Positions 43,283 through 52,954 of a DNA stretch of 64,000 nt are shown here, one piece after another. Numbering within the stretch: the stretch's first letter is position 1; each line of letters starts with the position of its first letter. The position numbers were made by a program, and so were the translations under genes. A model generated the notes under the pieces. The model ran no database searches and was not told the origin of the DNA. It saw nothing but the letters and a program-made list of their open reading frames with translations. The stretch covers positions 1 through 64,000 of the forward strand of contig CAJXKY010000007.1 in the NCBI GenBank assembly GCA_913055675.1. The letters run 5' to 3'. This DNA comes from an uncultured Halanaerobiales bacterium (GTDB lineage: Bacteria; Bacillota; Halanaerobiia; Halanaerobiales; M55B127).

Positions 43283-44905
43283 TTATTTAATTTTTCTATA
43301 CATTTTTAAGTAGTAATTTTCTAGCATTTTTCGTGCTGAAAAATCTTCATAGGTACTTTCAATACTATTATTCATCATTTCTTCCCAATGTTCCTTATTT
43401 TCATAATAGGTAGGAAGTACTTCATTAAATAGAACCCTATATAATGATTCTAAGTCATGTCTATCTTGGTTTTCCCCCATATATCCATCACCAAATTGCC
43501 AGCCGTTCATACCATGTTGACAAGCTTCTGGCCACCAACCATCTAAAATACTTAGATTCAACACGCCATTCATAGCTGCTTTCATACCAGATGTACCACT
43601 GGCTTCTTTTGGTCTACGAGGATTATTGAGCCAGACATCAACACCTCGGGTCATCATTTTAGCAATTTCCATATTATAATCTTCTAAAAAGATTACACTA
43701 TTAGGGAATCTTTCTGTCATATTTATTATTTCAGATACAAGATCTTTTCCTTTCTCATCTAAAGGATGGGCTTTACCCGAAAAGATTAATTGTATTTTGT
43801 TATTTTCAAGATATGGTTTGATTACATCCATTTTCTCAAATATTAAGTTTGCTCTTTTATAGGGGGCTGCCCTTCTAGCAAAACCAATTAAAAGTTTGTC
43901 TTTATTTAATTCTACCTTAGTTTTGTCTTTTACATAGTTAATTAATTCTGATTTTAATTGCTGGTGAATAGGAAGTAATTCATTTCCTTCTTCAAAAGCA
44001 GAGAAAATTCGAGAGTCAACCCATGATTTTCGATGTACTCCGTTGGTTATAGCTTTAATAGGAGATTTATCTTCAACATGTTCCCACATTTTTCGAGCTG
44101 TAATACCGTGAAGTTGAGCCACTCCATTTGAAATTTTGGCTAATTTCAAGCCTGCCACAGTATTACTGAAAGGTTCATTACCAATCCTTTTCATTTGTTT
44201 TTCAGTCAACCCATTATAGGCCCCCATTTTCTTTAAAAGTGCATGGTCATGTTCTTCATTACCTTTTTTCACAGGTGTATGAGTAGTGAAGACTGTTTTG
44301 TTACGAACCGCTTGTAAGGCTTGTTCAAACTCAAGACCGTTTCCCATTTTTTCTTTTATCATCTCGGTGCCTGCAAATACGGCATGACCTTCATTATAGT
44401 GATAAACATCTATATCCAAATCAAGTTTTCTGATGGCTTTTATTCCACCAATTCCCAAAGCAATTTCTTGTGCAATTCTTTCCTCTTCACCCCAAGCATA
44501 TAATCTTTTAGTGATCCAATCATATTTACCGTTTTCTTCTAGATTTGAGTCTAAAAGATAAAGAGGATTCATATAATCTGTCTCAAGTTTCCATACTTTT
44601 AATTTTATGTTCTTACCTTGTATTATCACATTAACAGTAACACCGGTATCATCTAAGTGATTATAAATATAATCATTATTTGGATATTTATCATAGGGTC
44701 TTCCACTTTCATCGATCAGTTGTTTTGTATAACCTTCCAGCCAAAGCATTCCAATTCCTGTTATCGGATATTCATATTCGTGAGCTGCTTTTAATATATC
44801 TCCAGCTAGAATACCTAAACCACCAGCATATATTCTAAAATTGTTATTTATACCATATTCCATACAGAAATATGCTACACTTTTTCTTTTTTCTTTAGCA
44901 ATCAA
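43283..44905 (-). CDS. Alpha-glucan phosphorylase
   Basis: 540 residues, GT35 enzyme of the short alpha-glucan phosphorylase type, releasing glucose-1-phosphate from glycogen or maltodextrin. It opens SVAYFCMEYGINNNFRIYAGGLGILAGD; the PLP-binding lysine is in KEASGTSGMKAAMNGVLNLS; VWLNNPRRPKEA and HTPVKKGNEEHD are other family marks. Starts upstream of TTG 44905 are rejected because AGGAGAG lies eight bases before this codon and would be inside the longer frame. Third gene of an operon after sucrose-phosphate synthase, 30 bp apart. Confidence 0.92.
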   Translation of the reverse strand: MIAKEKRKSVAYFCMEYGINNNFRIYAGGLGILAGDILKAAHEYEYPITGIGMLWLEGYTKQLIDESGRPYDKYPNNDYIYNHLDDTGVTVNVIIQGKNIKLKVWKLETDYMNPLYLLDSNLEENGKYDWITKRLYAWGEEERIAQEIALGIGGIKAIRKLDLDIDVYHYNEGHAVFAGTEMIKEKMGNGLEFEQALQAVRNKTVFTTHTPVKKGNEEHDHALLKKMGAYNGLTEKQMKRIGNEPFSNTVAGLKLAKISNGVAQLHGITARKMWEHVEDKSPIKAITNGVHRKSWVDSRIFSAFEEGNELLPIHQQLKSELINYVKDKTKVELNKDKLLIGFARRAAPYKRANLIFEKMDVIKPYLENNKIQLIFSGKAHPLDEKGKDLVSEIINMTERFPNSVIFLEDYNMEIAKMMTRGVDVWLNNPRRPKEASGTSGMKAAMNGVLNLSILDGWWPEACQHGMNGWQFGDGYMGENQDRHDLESLYRVLFNEVLPTYYENKEHWEEMMNNSIESTYEDFSARKMLENYYLKMYRKIK

Positions 44906-44935
44906 ATTGATCACTCTCCTAAACAAATTTTAATT

Positions 44936-46423
44936 TTACCTTTTCCAAATTCTTAAAAAACTATCAAGTAATCTCGAATCATTTTTGGTATCTGGTTCTA
45001 AGAAATAATCTGGGATATTTAATGTTTCTTGTTCAGTTTCTTTATTAGAAAGTTTCTGCATAAATTTCAGATAACCTTTTGCAGTTTGTTCCCAAGTATA
45101 TTTTTCCATTACTCGTTTTTTACCTTTTTCATGATAGTGTTTCCAATTATTATTGTCAGATAAAATTTCTAGTAAACCATTGGCGATATCTTCAGGTTCC
45201 TCGGGATTTACTAACACACCATATTCTCCATAATTCATAATTTCAACTGGACCACCATTTTCTGTGACTACTGCGGGCAAACCTGAAGCCATTGCTTCTA
45301 CAGGGGCTAACCCAAATGGTTCATAGTAGGAAGTAAGTGCAAAAACAGATTTTTTACTTGCAAAATATGAATAAGTCTCAGCTAATTGTTTTTGACTTTC
45401 CAGAGAAAACATAGTCACTTTATTAGTACAATTATTGTTGTCTAGTATCTTCATAATTTGATCTAATATATTTTTATCGTCTTTATCAGCATTAGAGTAA
45501 TCCTCAAAGGGATTTTCTATACCTCTTAAAGCAATTGCTAAATTAGCTTTGGCTTGTAATTTTTCATTTTCTGCAAAAGCTTTAACAAGACCGATATGAT
45601 TTTTCTTTTGATCTAAGCGGCTTGATGAAATAATTAAAGGAAGTTCAGTTCTGTCTTCTTTTATATCTCTTTCGATGTAGTTTTCCAGTCTTTGTTTCAT
45701 CTCATTACTATATTCGCCATTGAAAATATCTGTATTGACTCCTGGAGAAATAACTTTGAACTTGTCATCATTTTCAGTGTTTACAGCGTCCTGGTATAGA
45801 GAATGTGTATATTGTTCATTTTTTTCTTGAGATGTACTAACGACTATTCCATCGGCATGGTTCATAGCTAGTCGCTCTGCAATAATTCTTCTATGAAAAT
45901 TAAATTTTGTATTATATTCTGTAAAATTCACTTTATTAACATCTAGTTTATCCATCTTTTGAGCGCCTAGTGAATGGCCTGTAAAAGTAAATGAGATGTT
46001 CTTTTTATTTTTTAATAAAACACCACTTAGGCCACCATCTCCATAATGGGTTGTAACAAAATCTGGAAAGGATCTTTCGCTATTATAAAAATCAATAATA
46101 CCATCTACATAATCTTTGATATATGGCCAAAGTTTTTCTTTTTTTAAAAAATCGTTCCCTCCAAAAGGTATCCTTATAATTCTAACGTTATCACTCTCTG
46201 GGTATCTTTCTATTGGATGAGAGAACTCAGGCCAGTTATCATCATGAATTTGTCTTGTTATTATATCTACATCCACATCAAGTTTAGCTAAAGCAAGTGA
46301 AACTTCTTTAACATAGACTAATTGCCCTCCGAAATCGGGGTGTTCGGTCCAATAACTATCATTTGGATCGAAATTTCCTTGTGGATTTAAAAATGCAACA
46401 TGCTCTATATCGGAACTCTTCAT
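44936..46423 (-). CDS. Sucrose-phosphate synthase
   Basis: 495 residues, GT4 transferase making sucrose-6-phosphate from nucleotide-glucose and fructose-6-phosphate. It closely resembles my memory of the Halothermothrix orenii enzyme: HVAFLNPQGNFDPNDSYWTEHPDFGGQLVYVKEV at the N-terminus (key GNFDP and GGQLVYV), TFTGHSLGAQKM, SRLDQKKNHIGL, and the E-x7-E motif FALTSYYEPFGLAPVEAMASGLP. There is no C-terminal phosphatase domain. Its ATG overlaps the fructokinase stop (ATGA). Related sucrose synthases and mannosylfructose-phosphate synthase are less likely. Confidence 0.9.
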   Translation of the reverse strand: MKSSDIEHVAFLNPQGNFDPNDSYWTEHPDFGGQLVYVKEVSLALAKLDVDVDIITRQIHDDNWPEFSHPIERYPESDNVRIIRIPFGGNDFLKKEKLWPYIKDYVDGIIDFYNSERSFPDFVTTHYGDGGLSGVLLKNKKNISFTFTGHSLGAQKMDKLDVNKVNFTEYNTKFNFHRRIIAERLAMNHADGIVVSTSQEKNEQYTHSLYQDAVNTENDDKFKVISPGVNTDIFNGEYSNEMKQRLENYIERDIKEDRTELPLIISSSRLDQKKNHIGLVKAFAENEKLQAKANLAIALRGIENPFEDYSNADKDDKNILDQIMKILDNNNCTNKVTMFSLESQKQLAETYSYFASKKSVFALTSYYEPFGLAPVEAMASGLPAVVTENGGPVEIMNYGEYGVLVNPEEPEDIANGLLEILSDNNNWKHYHEKGKKRVMEKYTWEQTAKGYLKFMQKLSNKETEQETLNIPDYFLEPDTKNDSRLLDSFLRIWKR

Positions 46424-47400
46424 TGTGAAGCCTCCTGTTCTTCAATATATTTTAAAAGATATTCTTTGTCAGGAACTGGTGATAAGGCACCTACTCCTCT
46501 GATTTTGAAGGCTGCTGAAGCATTTCCTAGCTTCACAGCATCTTTAACCTTCCGTCCATCAAGTATACCGTTAATAAAACCAGCCCAAAAAGAATCTCCC
46601 GCACCTGTAACATCTACAACCTTTTTTGAATAAACTTTTAGTCTAAATTCTGAATTACCATCAGATACTAAAACACCATCTTCACCCATAGTTAATATAA
46701 CAATGTTTGCTCCAACTTGCAAATATTTGTCGATATAATTTTCCGGGATATCAGGTCCAAATAAATATTCAGCATCATCTAATGATGGTTTAATAAAATC
46801 CGATTTAGAAATAATTTCTTTTACTAGTTTTTTTCCATCATCTTCATTTGGCCATAAAATCGGGCGATAACAAGGATCAAAAGCCAATAACTTTTCCTTG
46901 TCCTTACTAATAATTTCGATTACTTTCAAAGCTGTTTCTCTAGCTGGATTTTGGGATAGGATAAAGGTAGTTAAATAGGTCATTTTAGTTTTATTTACAA
47001 TCTTTTTTACATTATCATTAAAATCGATATATTTATCAGCATCTCGGTATGCCAACCAGGCTGGAGTTTTACTCGTTTTATTTACAAAGACTATAGGAGT
47101 TCTCCTTTTTTGATCTATTTGAATAGTTTTGGTATTTAAATTTTCACGGTGAAGGACATTCAATAAAAAATCACCAAAGGAGTCATTTCCGATTCTAGTT
47201 AGTATTCTTGTTTTGGCACCTAGTCTTTTAGAGTTTACAGCAACATTACCAGCTGAACCGCCAAAAAACTTTGAAAATTGTTCAGCTTCAGATAACAGGG
47301 CTTCTTCTTCGTTGGTTATCATATCGACAAGTAGTTCACCGAAACTAATCAAGTCGATATCACAATCTTTAAACCTATATCTTGAATCAAGATAAGACAT
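46420..47400 (-). CDS. PfkB family fructokinase
   Basis: 326 residues. Signature 1 is KFFGGSAGNVAVNSKRLG (about 45-62); the catalytic motif is DVTGAGDSFWAGFINGI (about 265-281). The acidic FGELLVDMI opening and the context with sucrose-phosphate synthase point to fructose as substrate, making fructose-6-phosphate. ATG 47400 is chosen with AGAGGTG six bases upstream; GTG 47409 overlaps that site. Four-base overlap with the next gene means translational coupling. Confidence 0.88.
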   Translation of the reverse strand: MSYLDSRYRFKDCDIDLISFGELLVDMITNEEEALLSEAEQFSKFFGGSAGNVAVNSKRLGAKTRILTRIGNDSFGDFLLNVLHRENLNTKTIQIDQKRRTPIVFVNKTSKTPAWLAYRDADKYIDFNDNVKKIVNKTKMTYLTTFILSQNPARETALKVIEIISKDKEKLLAFDPCYRPILWPNEDDGKKLVKEIISKSDFIKPSLDDAEYLFGPDIPENYIDKYLQVGANIVILTMGEDGVLVSDGNSEFRLKVYSKKVVDVTGAGDSFWAGFINGILDGRKVKDAVKLGNASAAFKIRGVGALSPVPDKEYLLKYIEEQEASQ

Positions 47401-47530
47401 TATTTTCACCTCTTTATCCTCCTTTATTGAGTATTCTATAAAAAAAATTAATTACCTGCTTGAAGGGGAAAGTATAGTTTTATAGAAAATATAAATATGT
47501 ATAATTATGTCAATGAAATGGAGGTACAGT

Positions 47531-48937
47531 ATGGATTTTAATATTAAGGAAGAAATTAAGATCATTTTAATATATATATTATTAGGAATTATATGGATAT
47601 ATTTTTCAGATAAAGTTTTAGTATATTTATTTACTGAAGAATCTATAATTTCTTCAATTCAAACTTATAAAGGTATTATTTATGTATTATTTACCGGGTT
47701 AATTTTTTACTTGTTGTTAAAAAAATATTTTGCACAGTTAAGAGATGCCAAAAGAGAGCTTAAGCTTAAAAATGAAAAATTAAATATATATACCAATCAG
47801 CTTGAGAAGGGCAATGAGGTATTAAAAGATTCTTATCAAACTCTTTATGAACAGACTGAAGATTTAAAAATAATGATTGATTTTATTAATAATATAAACA
47901 GGGATACATTCACAGATATTGATAAATTTCTATCTATGCTATTAAGGACGGCTTATAAATTAGTTCCCAAAAGTAATCATGGAAGCATTTATAGGATAAA
48001 GAAAGAAAAAGTCCAATATATTGATGCAATAGGACATGACTTAGATGAATTAAAGAAGTTAAATTTAGATAAAGAAATCTTTCAAATTCAAAAACAAAAG
48101 CCTCAAATAATCAATGACCTTCTTTCTGAAGAAAATACTAATCTCACGGATAAGCAATATAAAAAAATAAATAAAGCTTCTAAAAACATCAGACAATCTT
48201 TAACATTTTCTTTAGTGGTTGATAATCAAATGCTGGCTGGTATTTCTTTAGATATAGCAGAAAATAATAAGGAAAATTTTAATGATGATGATATAGAAAC
48301 ATTAGAGGCCTTTAGAAATCTTGCTGAATCTTTTTATACTTTTCAGATGTATAATAAATTGCAGGGAGAGTTTCAACGTGATATAATTTTGTCAATGATT
48401 AAATTTTTAGAGATTCATGATAAATATACTGGAGGTCATTCAGAAGAAGTTGCTGAGTTTTCACAAGAAATAGCTAATAAAATGAAACTAAGCCAAAAAG
48501 AAGTTCAGTATGCATATTGGACTGGATTAGTTCATGATATAGGAAAATTAATTATTCCTAGAGTTACTTTAAATAAAAAAGAAGAGATTACTGATGAGGA
48601 ATATGACTTGATAAAAAAACACCCACTTTGGGCTTATGAATCACTATCAGAATCTAAAAGATTAAATGAGATAGCCAAATATGTTTTATATCACCATGAA
48701 CGTTGGGATGGCGATGGTTATCCAGAAGGTTTAAAAGAAGAGAATATACCATTAATTTCCAGGATAATTACGGTAGCGGATGCTTATTCAGCAATGACTT
48801 CAAACAGAGCATATCGTGATGCATTGACTAGGGAAGAAGCGATAAATGAATTGAAAAAGAATGCGGGTAAACAGTTTGATCCCGAAATTGTAGATATATT
48901 TGTTGAAATTATAGATAATATGTATAAAGCAATATAA
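47531..48937 (+). CDS. Membrane-bound HD-GYP phosphodiesterase with GAF-like domain
   Basis: 468 residues. Two N-terminal membrane helices (about 8-28 and 45-62), a coiled coil (about 70-115), a GAF-like sensory domain (about 120-285) and a C-terminal HD-GYP domain with HDIGKLIIP, HPLWAYESL, YHHERWDGDGYPEGL and DAYSAMTSNRAYR. HD-GYP enzymes degrade cyclic di-GMP. ATG 47531 is preferred because GGAGGT lies five bases upstream; ATG 47507 has none. It divides the glycogen genes, so it might adjust storage metabolism by second messenger; that is inference. Confidence 0.9.
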   Translation: MDFNIKEEIKIILIYILLGIIWIYFSDKVLVYLFTEESIISSIQTYKGIIYVLFTGLIFYLLLKKYFAQLRDAKRELKLKNEKLNIYTNQLEKGNEVLKDSYQTLYEQTEDLKIMIDFINNINRDTFTDIDKFLSMLLRTAYKLVPKSNHGSIYRIKKEKVQYIDAIGHDLDELKKLNLDKEIFQIQKQKPQIINDLLSEENTNLTDKQYKKINKASKNIRQSLTFSLVVDNQMLAGISLDIAENNKENFNDDDIETLEAFRNLAESFYTFQMYNKLQGEFQRDIILSMIKFLEIHDKYTGGHSEEVAEFSQEIANKMKLSQKEVQYAYWTGLVHDIGKLIIPRVTLNKKEEITDEEYDLIKKHPLWAYESLSESKRLNEIAKYVLYHHERWDGDGYPEGLKEENIPLISRIITVADAYSAMTSNRAYRDALTREEAINELKKNAGKQFDPEIVDIFVEIIDNMYKAI

Positions 48938-48966
48938 TAATAGTAATTTAGAAGGGGTATAATATA

Positions 48967-50871
48967 ATGGAAATCATTGAATTGCAGGAAGGCATTTATA
49001 AACCTGAATTTATATATCATGGTCAAGATTTAGGTGTTAATTATTCAAAAGAGAAAACAATTGTAAAGTTATGGGCACCTACAGCTGAAAATGTTAGATT
49101 AGAAATTTATAATCATTATGAAAAAGAAGATCCGTTTGAAGTTTTTGAGATGTTTGAAGATCTGAATGGGACCTGGAAGGTCGAATTAAAAGGTGATTAT
49201 GAAGGAAAGTATTATCTATTTGCTGTTGATTTTGGGGATCGAATTGAAAAGTCTGTAGATCCATATGCAAAAGGTCTAGCTCCCAACAGTGAGATGGGAT
49301 TAATTGTCAACTTGGATAAAACTAATCCTGAAGGATGGAAAAATGATAAGAGTAAAACCCTCGAGAATGCAGTAGATGCAGTCATATATGAAATTCATGT
49401 ACGAGATTTTTCTACGTCTCCTTATTCTGGTATTAATAACAGAGGGGATTATTTAGCCTTTACAGAAGAAGGTACGGTAAATAACCAAGGTTTAAGTACT
49501 GGATTGGACCATCTTAAAGAATTAGGTGTGACCCATGTTCATCTATTACCAGTATTTGATTATGCTACAGTTGATGAAGAAAACCGCTATGAATACAATT
49601 GGGGTTATGATCCTCATTTTTATAATGTACCCGAAGGATCTTATGCCAATAAACCAGAGGGTTATCAACGTATCAAAGAATTTAAAAAGATGATTAAAAG
49701 TTTACACGATCATGGGATTGGTGTAATAATGGATGTGGTATATAACCACACCTATTATACTAATGAATCAGCGTTTCAAAAAACAGCGCCCGGATATTTT
49801 TATAGATTAATTAATAAGTGCTATTTAACTAATGGCTCAGGTTGTGGTAATGAAATAGCAACCGAAAGGCCTATGGTTAGAAAATTTATCATTGATTCTC
49901 TTAAGTATTGGGTTAAAGAGTACCATATTGACGGTTTTAGATTTGATTTAATGGGCTTAATGGATAAAGAAACGATGTATACAATTGAAAATGTATTACA
50001 TGATATAAATTCTGATATCTTATTATATGGAGAGCCTTGGGCAGCTGAGCCACCATATTTAGAAGAATATCAAAAAATTCATAAAGGTGACCAGTGGGAT
50101 CACAAAATAGCATTTTTCAATGATGATTTTAGAGATGCGTTAAAAGGTAATCCAGATGGTTTTAAAAAAGGTTATGTTAACGGGAAATATGAAACTTATA
50201 ATGATATAAAAAAGGGAATTGTAGGTAGTATTGACTATAGTTTTGACCTGAAAAGTTTTACCCATAAACCAGAAGAAACAATCAATTATGTAAGTGCCCA
50301 CGACAACCTAACTCTTTGGGACAAAATCAATAAATCTGTCAGTAAAGCCCCCGAAGAGGAGAGAATTAAGATGGCCAGGCTTGCACAGGCAATTGTCTTT
50401 ACTTCTCAAGGAGTTCCGTTTATTCAAGGTGGGGAAGAGTTTTTAAGAACTAAATATGGTAATCATAACAGTTATAATGCAGGAGATCATATCAACCAAA
50501 TTAAGTGGGATAGAAAAACTTATTATTATGATACATTCTTATATTATAAAGGATTAATAAAATTAAGAAAAGAACATCCCGCTTTTAGAATGAAAGATCC
50601 TGAGATGATTAAAAAGAATTTACAATTTATTGAGAGTGAGGATGCTGCAATAGGGTTTGTGTTAAAAGAGCATGCCAATGGAGATGATTGGAAAGACATT
50701 TATGTATTATATAATCCACAGCACCATTGGAGCCGGTTCTGGCTGGATGAAGAACAAAGTTTTAATATTGTAGTTAATGGAAAATATGCAGGTACAGAAG
50801 TTCTGCATAGTTTTGAGGCTGACAATATAAAAGTACCACCGCTTTCTGCAATGGTACTTTATATTAAATAG
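48967..50871 (+). CDS. Type I pullulanase, intracellular
   Basis: 634 residues, GH13 debranching enzyme cutting alpha-1,6 links. A CBM48-like N-terminal domain (about 20-115, KLWAPTAENVRLEIY) is followed by the catalytic barrel with the type I signature YNWGYDPHFYNVPEG, conserved VMDVVYNH, nucleophile Asp in DGFRFDLMGLMD, acid Glu in LLYGEPWAAEPP and SAHDNLTLWD. No signal peptide, so it acts on cytoplasmic glycogen or dextrins. GAAGGGG precedes the ATG. It ends one base before the stop of glgB on the opposite strand. Confidence 0.94.
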   Translation: MEIIELQEGIYKPEFIYHGQDLGVNYSKEKTIVKLWAPTAENVRLEIYNHYEKEDPFEVFEMFEDLNGTWKVELKGDYEGKYYLFAVDFGDRIEKSVDPYAKGLAPNSEMGLIVNLDKTNPEGWKNDKSKTLENAVDAVIYEIHVRDFSTSPYSGINNRGDYLAFTEEGTVNNQGLSTGLDHLKELGVTHVHLLPVFDYATVDEENRYEYNWGYDPHFYNVPEGSYANKPEGYQRIKEFKKMIKSLHDHGIGVIMDVVYNHTYYTNESAFQKTAPGYFYRLINKCYLTNGSGCGNEIATERPMVRKFIIDSLKYWVKEYHIDGFRFDLMGLMDKETMYTIENVLHDINSDILLYGEPWAAEPPYLEEYQKIHKGDQWDHKIAFFNDDFRDALKGNPDGFKKGYVNGKYETYNDIKKGIVGSIDYSFDLKSFTHKPEETINYVSAHDNLTLWDKINKSVSKAPEEERIKMARLAQAIVFTSQGVPFIQGGEEFLRTKYGNHNSYNAGDHINQIKWDRKTYYYDTFLYYKGLIKLRKEHPAFRMKDPEMIKKNLQFIESEDAAIGFVLKEHANGDDWKDIYVLYNPQHHWSRFWLDEEQSFNIVVNGKYAGTEVLHSFEADNIKVPPLSAMVLYIK

Positions 50872-50872
50872 A

Positions 50873-52762
50873 TTAAAAGTGTTTTAAATAAATAGTTGCA
50901 AGGGGAGGAACGGTAATTTCTATCGTATTGGAAAAACCGTTATACTCCTCTTGTTTACTTTTTATTTCAAATTGGGTAGTAACTCCAGAACCTCCGTATT
51001 TTTTTTCATCACTATTAAAAACTTCTTTATAACTGCCAGAAAAGGGAACACCAATTTTATAGTTTTCTCTTTTAACAGGAGTAAAATTACATACTACTAC
51101 TCTTAAGTCGTCTTTAGTTTTGCCGGAACGAGTAAAGCTAATAGTACTATGAAGATTATCATCTGCTTCAAGCCATTCAAAACCTTCCTGTTTATAGTCT
51201 TTTAACCAGAAAGCATTGTTATTTGTATAATAGTTGTTTAATTCTTTTACATATTTTTTTAGTTTTTCATGCATTGGATAATCTAACAAGAGCCAGTCTA
51301 GTTCTTGTTGGTAGTTCCATTCTATAAATTGCCCAAATTCACCACCCATAAATAAGAGATTTTTACCGGGGTGGGCATACATATAAGCAAAAAGCAGTCT
51401 CAAATTAGCAAACTTCTGCCAGTAATCTCCAGCCATTTTGTCTAGTAATGATTTTTTGCCATGGACTACTTCATCATGTGAAAGCGGCAAAATATAGTTT
51501 TCCGAATAAGCATACATCATTGAAAAAGTCAGCAAATTATGTCTGCCTTTTCTCATAATAGGATCTTCTTCCATATATTCCAAGGTGTCATTCATCCAAC
51601 CCATATTCCATTTAAAATTAAAGCCGAGGCCACCTTCATCAATAGGACCTGTTACCATTGGCCAGGCAGTTGATTCTTCTGCTACCATTAATATGCCAGG
51701 AAAATCTTTGAAAACTACTTGGTTTAATCTTTTAATGAAATCTACTGCATGTAAATTTTCGTTACTTCCATATTTATTAGGAGTCCATTGACCTTCTTCT
51801 TTATTATAATCAAGATATAGCATATTACTTACTGCATCTACTCTAATTCCATCAATATGATAGATATCCAAGAAAAAGCGAGCGCTTGAAATTAAAAAAC
51901 TCCATACCTCAGGTTGTGTATAATCAAAATTTAGGGTGTCCCATTGAATGTTTTCAGCCGTTTTAGAATCTGAACTTTCATAAAGGGGGGTTCCATCAAA
52001 GAGACGTAAGCCATGTTTGTCTTTGCAAAAATGACTGGGAACCCAATCCATTAGTACACCTATACCATAGCTATGTGCTTTATCAACAAAGTACATAAAG
52101 TCTTTCGGTTTTCCATATCTACTTGTCAATGAAAAATAGCCGGTAGTTTGATAACCCCAGGAACCACCAAATGGAAACTCTGTAAGAGGCATTAATTCAA
52201 TATGAGTAAAACCCATATCTTCAACATATGGTATTAATTCATCAGCCAGACGCCGATAATTATATGAGTTATCTTCCTTATCAGTTTTCCAAGAGCCGGC
52301 GTGTACTTCATATATATTAATAGGTTCTATATGAGGTTTATTATTTTTTCTATTTGACATCCATTCTTCATCTTGCCAGTTATATTTATCTAAAGAAGTT
52401 ACAATAGAAGCAGTTTTTGGACTTTCTTCAGATGAAAAAGCTACCGGATCTGATTTTAAAAAGGTATCCCCATGCGGTCCTGTGATAGAATACTTATATA
52501 TAGCTCCTTCTTTTACCTCTGGAATAAATATGGTCCAGACTCCACTATCACCAACAACTTCCATAATATTTGCAAATTTATTCCAGTTGTTGAATTCACC
52601 TACAACTGAAACTTTTCGAGCTGAAGGAGCCCATACAGAAAACCTTACTCCCTTTTTATTATTTTCTTTTTTGAGATGAGCGCCAAGAAATTTATATATC
52701 TGATAGTGTTCTCCTTTATTAAAAAGATATCTATCGAAATCACTGATAAATGAATCAGACAT
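50873..52762 (-). CDS. glgB: 1,4-alpha-glucan branching enzyme
   Basis: 629 residues. CBM48 domain (about 35-130: FSVWAPSARKVSVVGEFNNWN), GH13 barrel with VLMDWVPSHF, nucleophile Asp in DGIRVDAVSNMLYLDY, acid Glu in MVAEESTAWP and LSHDEVVHGKKSL, and an all-beta C-terminal domain. It makes alpha-1,6 branches in glycogen. GGGGGAA precedes the ATG. It is transcribed divergently from glgA across a 192-bp region with three palindromes. Confidence 0.96.
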   Translation of the reverse strand: MSDSFISDFDRYLFNKGEHYQIYKFLGAHLKKENNKKGVRFSVWAPSARKVSVVGEFNNWNKFANIMEVVGDSGVWTIFIPEVKEGAIYKYSITGPHGDTFLKSDPVAFSSEESPKTASIVTSLDKYNWQDEEWMSNRKNNKPHIEPINIYEVHAGSWKTDKEDNSYNYRRLADELIPYVEDMGFTHIELMPLTEFPFGGSWGYQTTGYFSLTSRYGKPKDFMYFVDKAHSYGIGVLMDWVPSHFCKDKHGLRLFDGTPLYESSDSKTAENIQWDTLNFDYTQPEVWSFLISSARFFLDIYHIDGIRVDAVSNMLYLDYNKEEGQWTPNKYGSNENLHAVDFIKRLNQVVFKDFPGILMVAEESTAWPMVTGPIDEGGLGFNFKWNMGWMNDTLEYMEEDPIMRKGRHNLLTFSMMYAYSENYILPLSHDEVVHGKKSLLDKMAGDYWQKFANLRLLFAYMYAHPGKNLLFMGGEFGQFIEWNYQQELDWLLLDYPMHEKLKKYVKELNNYYTNNNAFWLKDYKQEGFEWLEADDNLHSTISFTRSGKTKDDLRVVVCNFTPVKRENYKIGVPFSGSYKEVFNSDEKKYGGSGVTTQFEIKSKQEEYNGFSNTIEITVPPLATIYLKHF

Positions 52763-52803
52763 TAATTATTCCCCCAAACTAGTGCTTTTTTATATATTTC
52801 AAG

Positions 52804-52918
52804 AAGGATATTTAATATCCTTTTAATAATTATTATAATAAGGGTACAATACAATTGTATGATCTTTTAAATCATATGGTTTGACACTTATGTGAAAGTT
52901 TATTAAACTTATTGTATA
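52804..52918. promoter_or_regulatory. Divergent glgB-glgA control region with three palindromes
   Basis: AAGGATAT-TTA-ATATCCTT (52804-52822), ATACAATTGTAT (52849-52860) and AAGTTTA-T-TAAACTT (52896-52910) are perfect inverted repeats. A TTGACA at about 52881 and a TATAAT at 52915-52920 are too far apart (28 bp) to be one promoter; the TTGACA could pair with TAAACT inside the last palindrome. Confidence 0.55.
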
Positions 52919-52954
52919 ATAAGAAATAGAGAAGTATAGAGGAGGAATTAGAAC

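Noticed and set aside
50868-50876. Overlap or frameshift at the pullulanase-glgB junction
   Set aside because: Both proteins are complete; the genes are simply convergent with one base between their stop codons.
52881-52920. TTGACA and TATAAT upstream of glgA as a single promoter
   Set aside because: They are 28 bp apart, too far for sigma-A.
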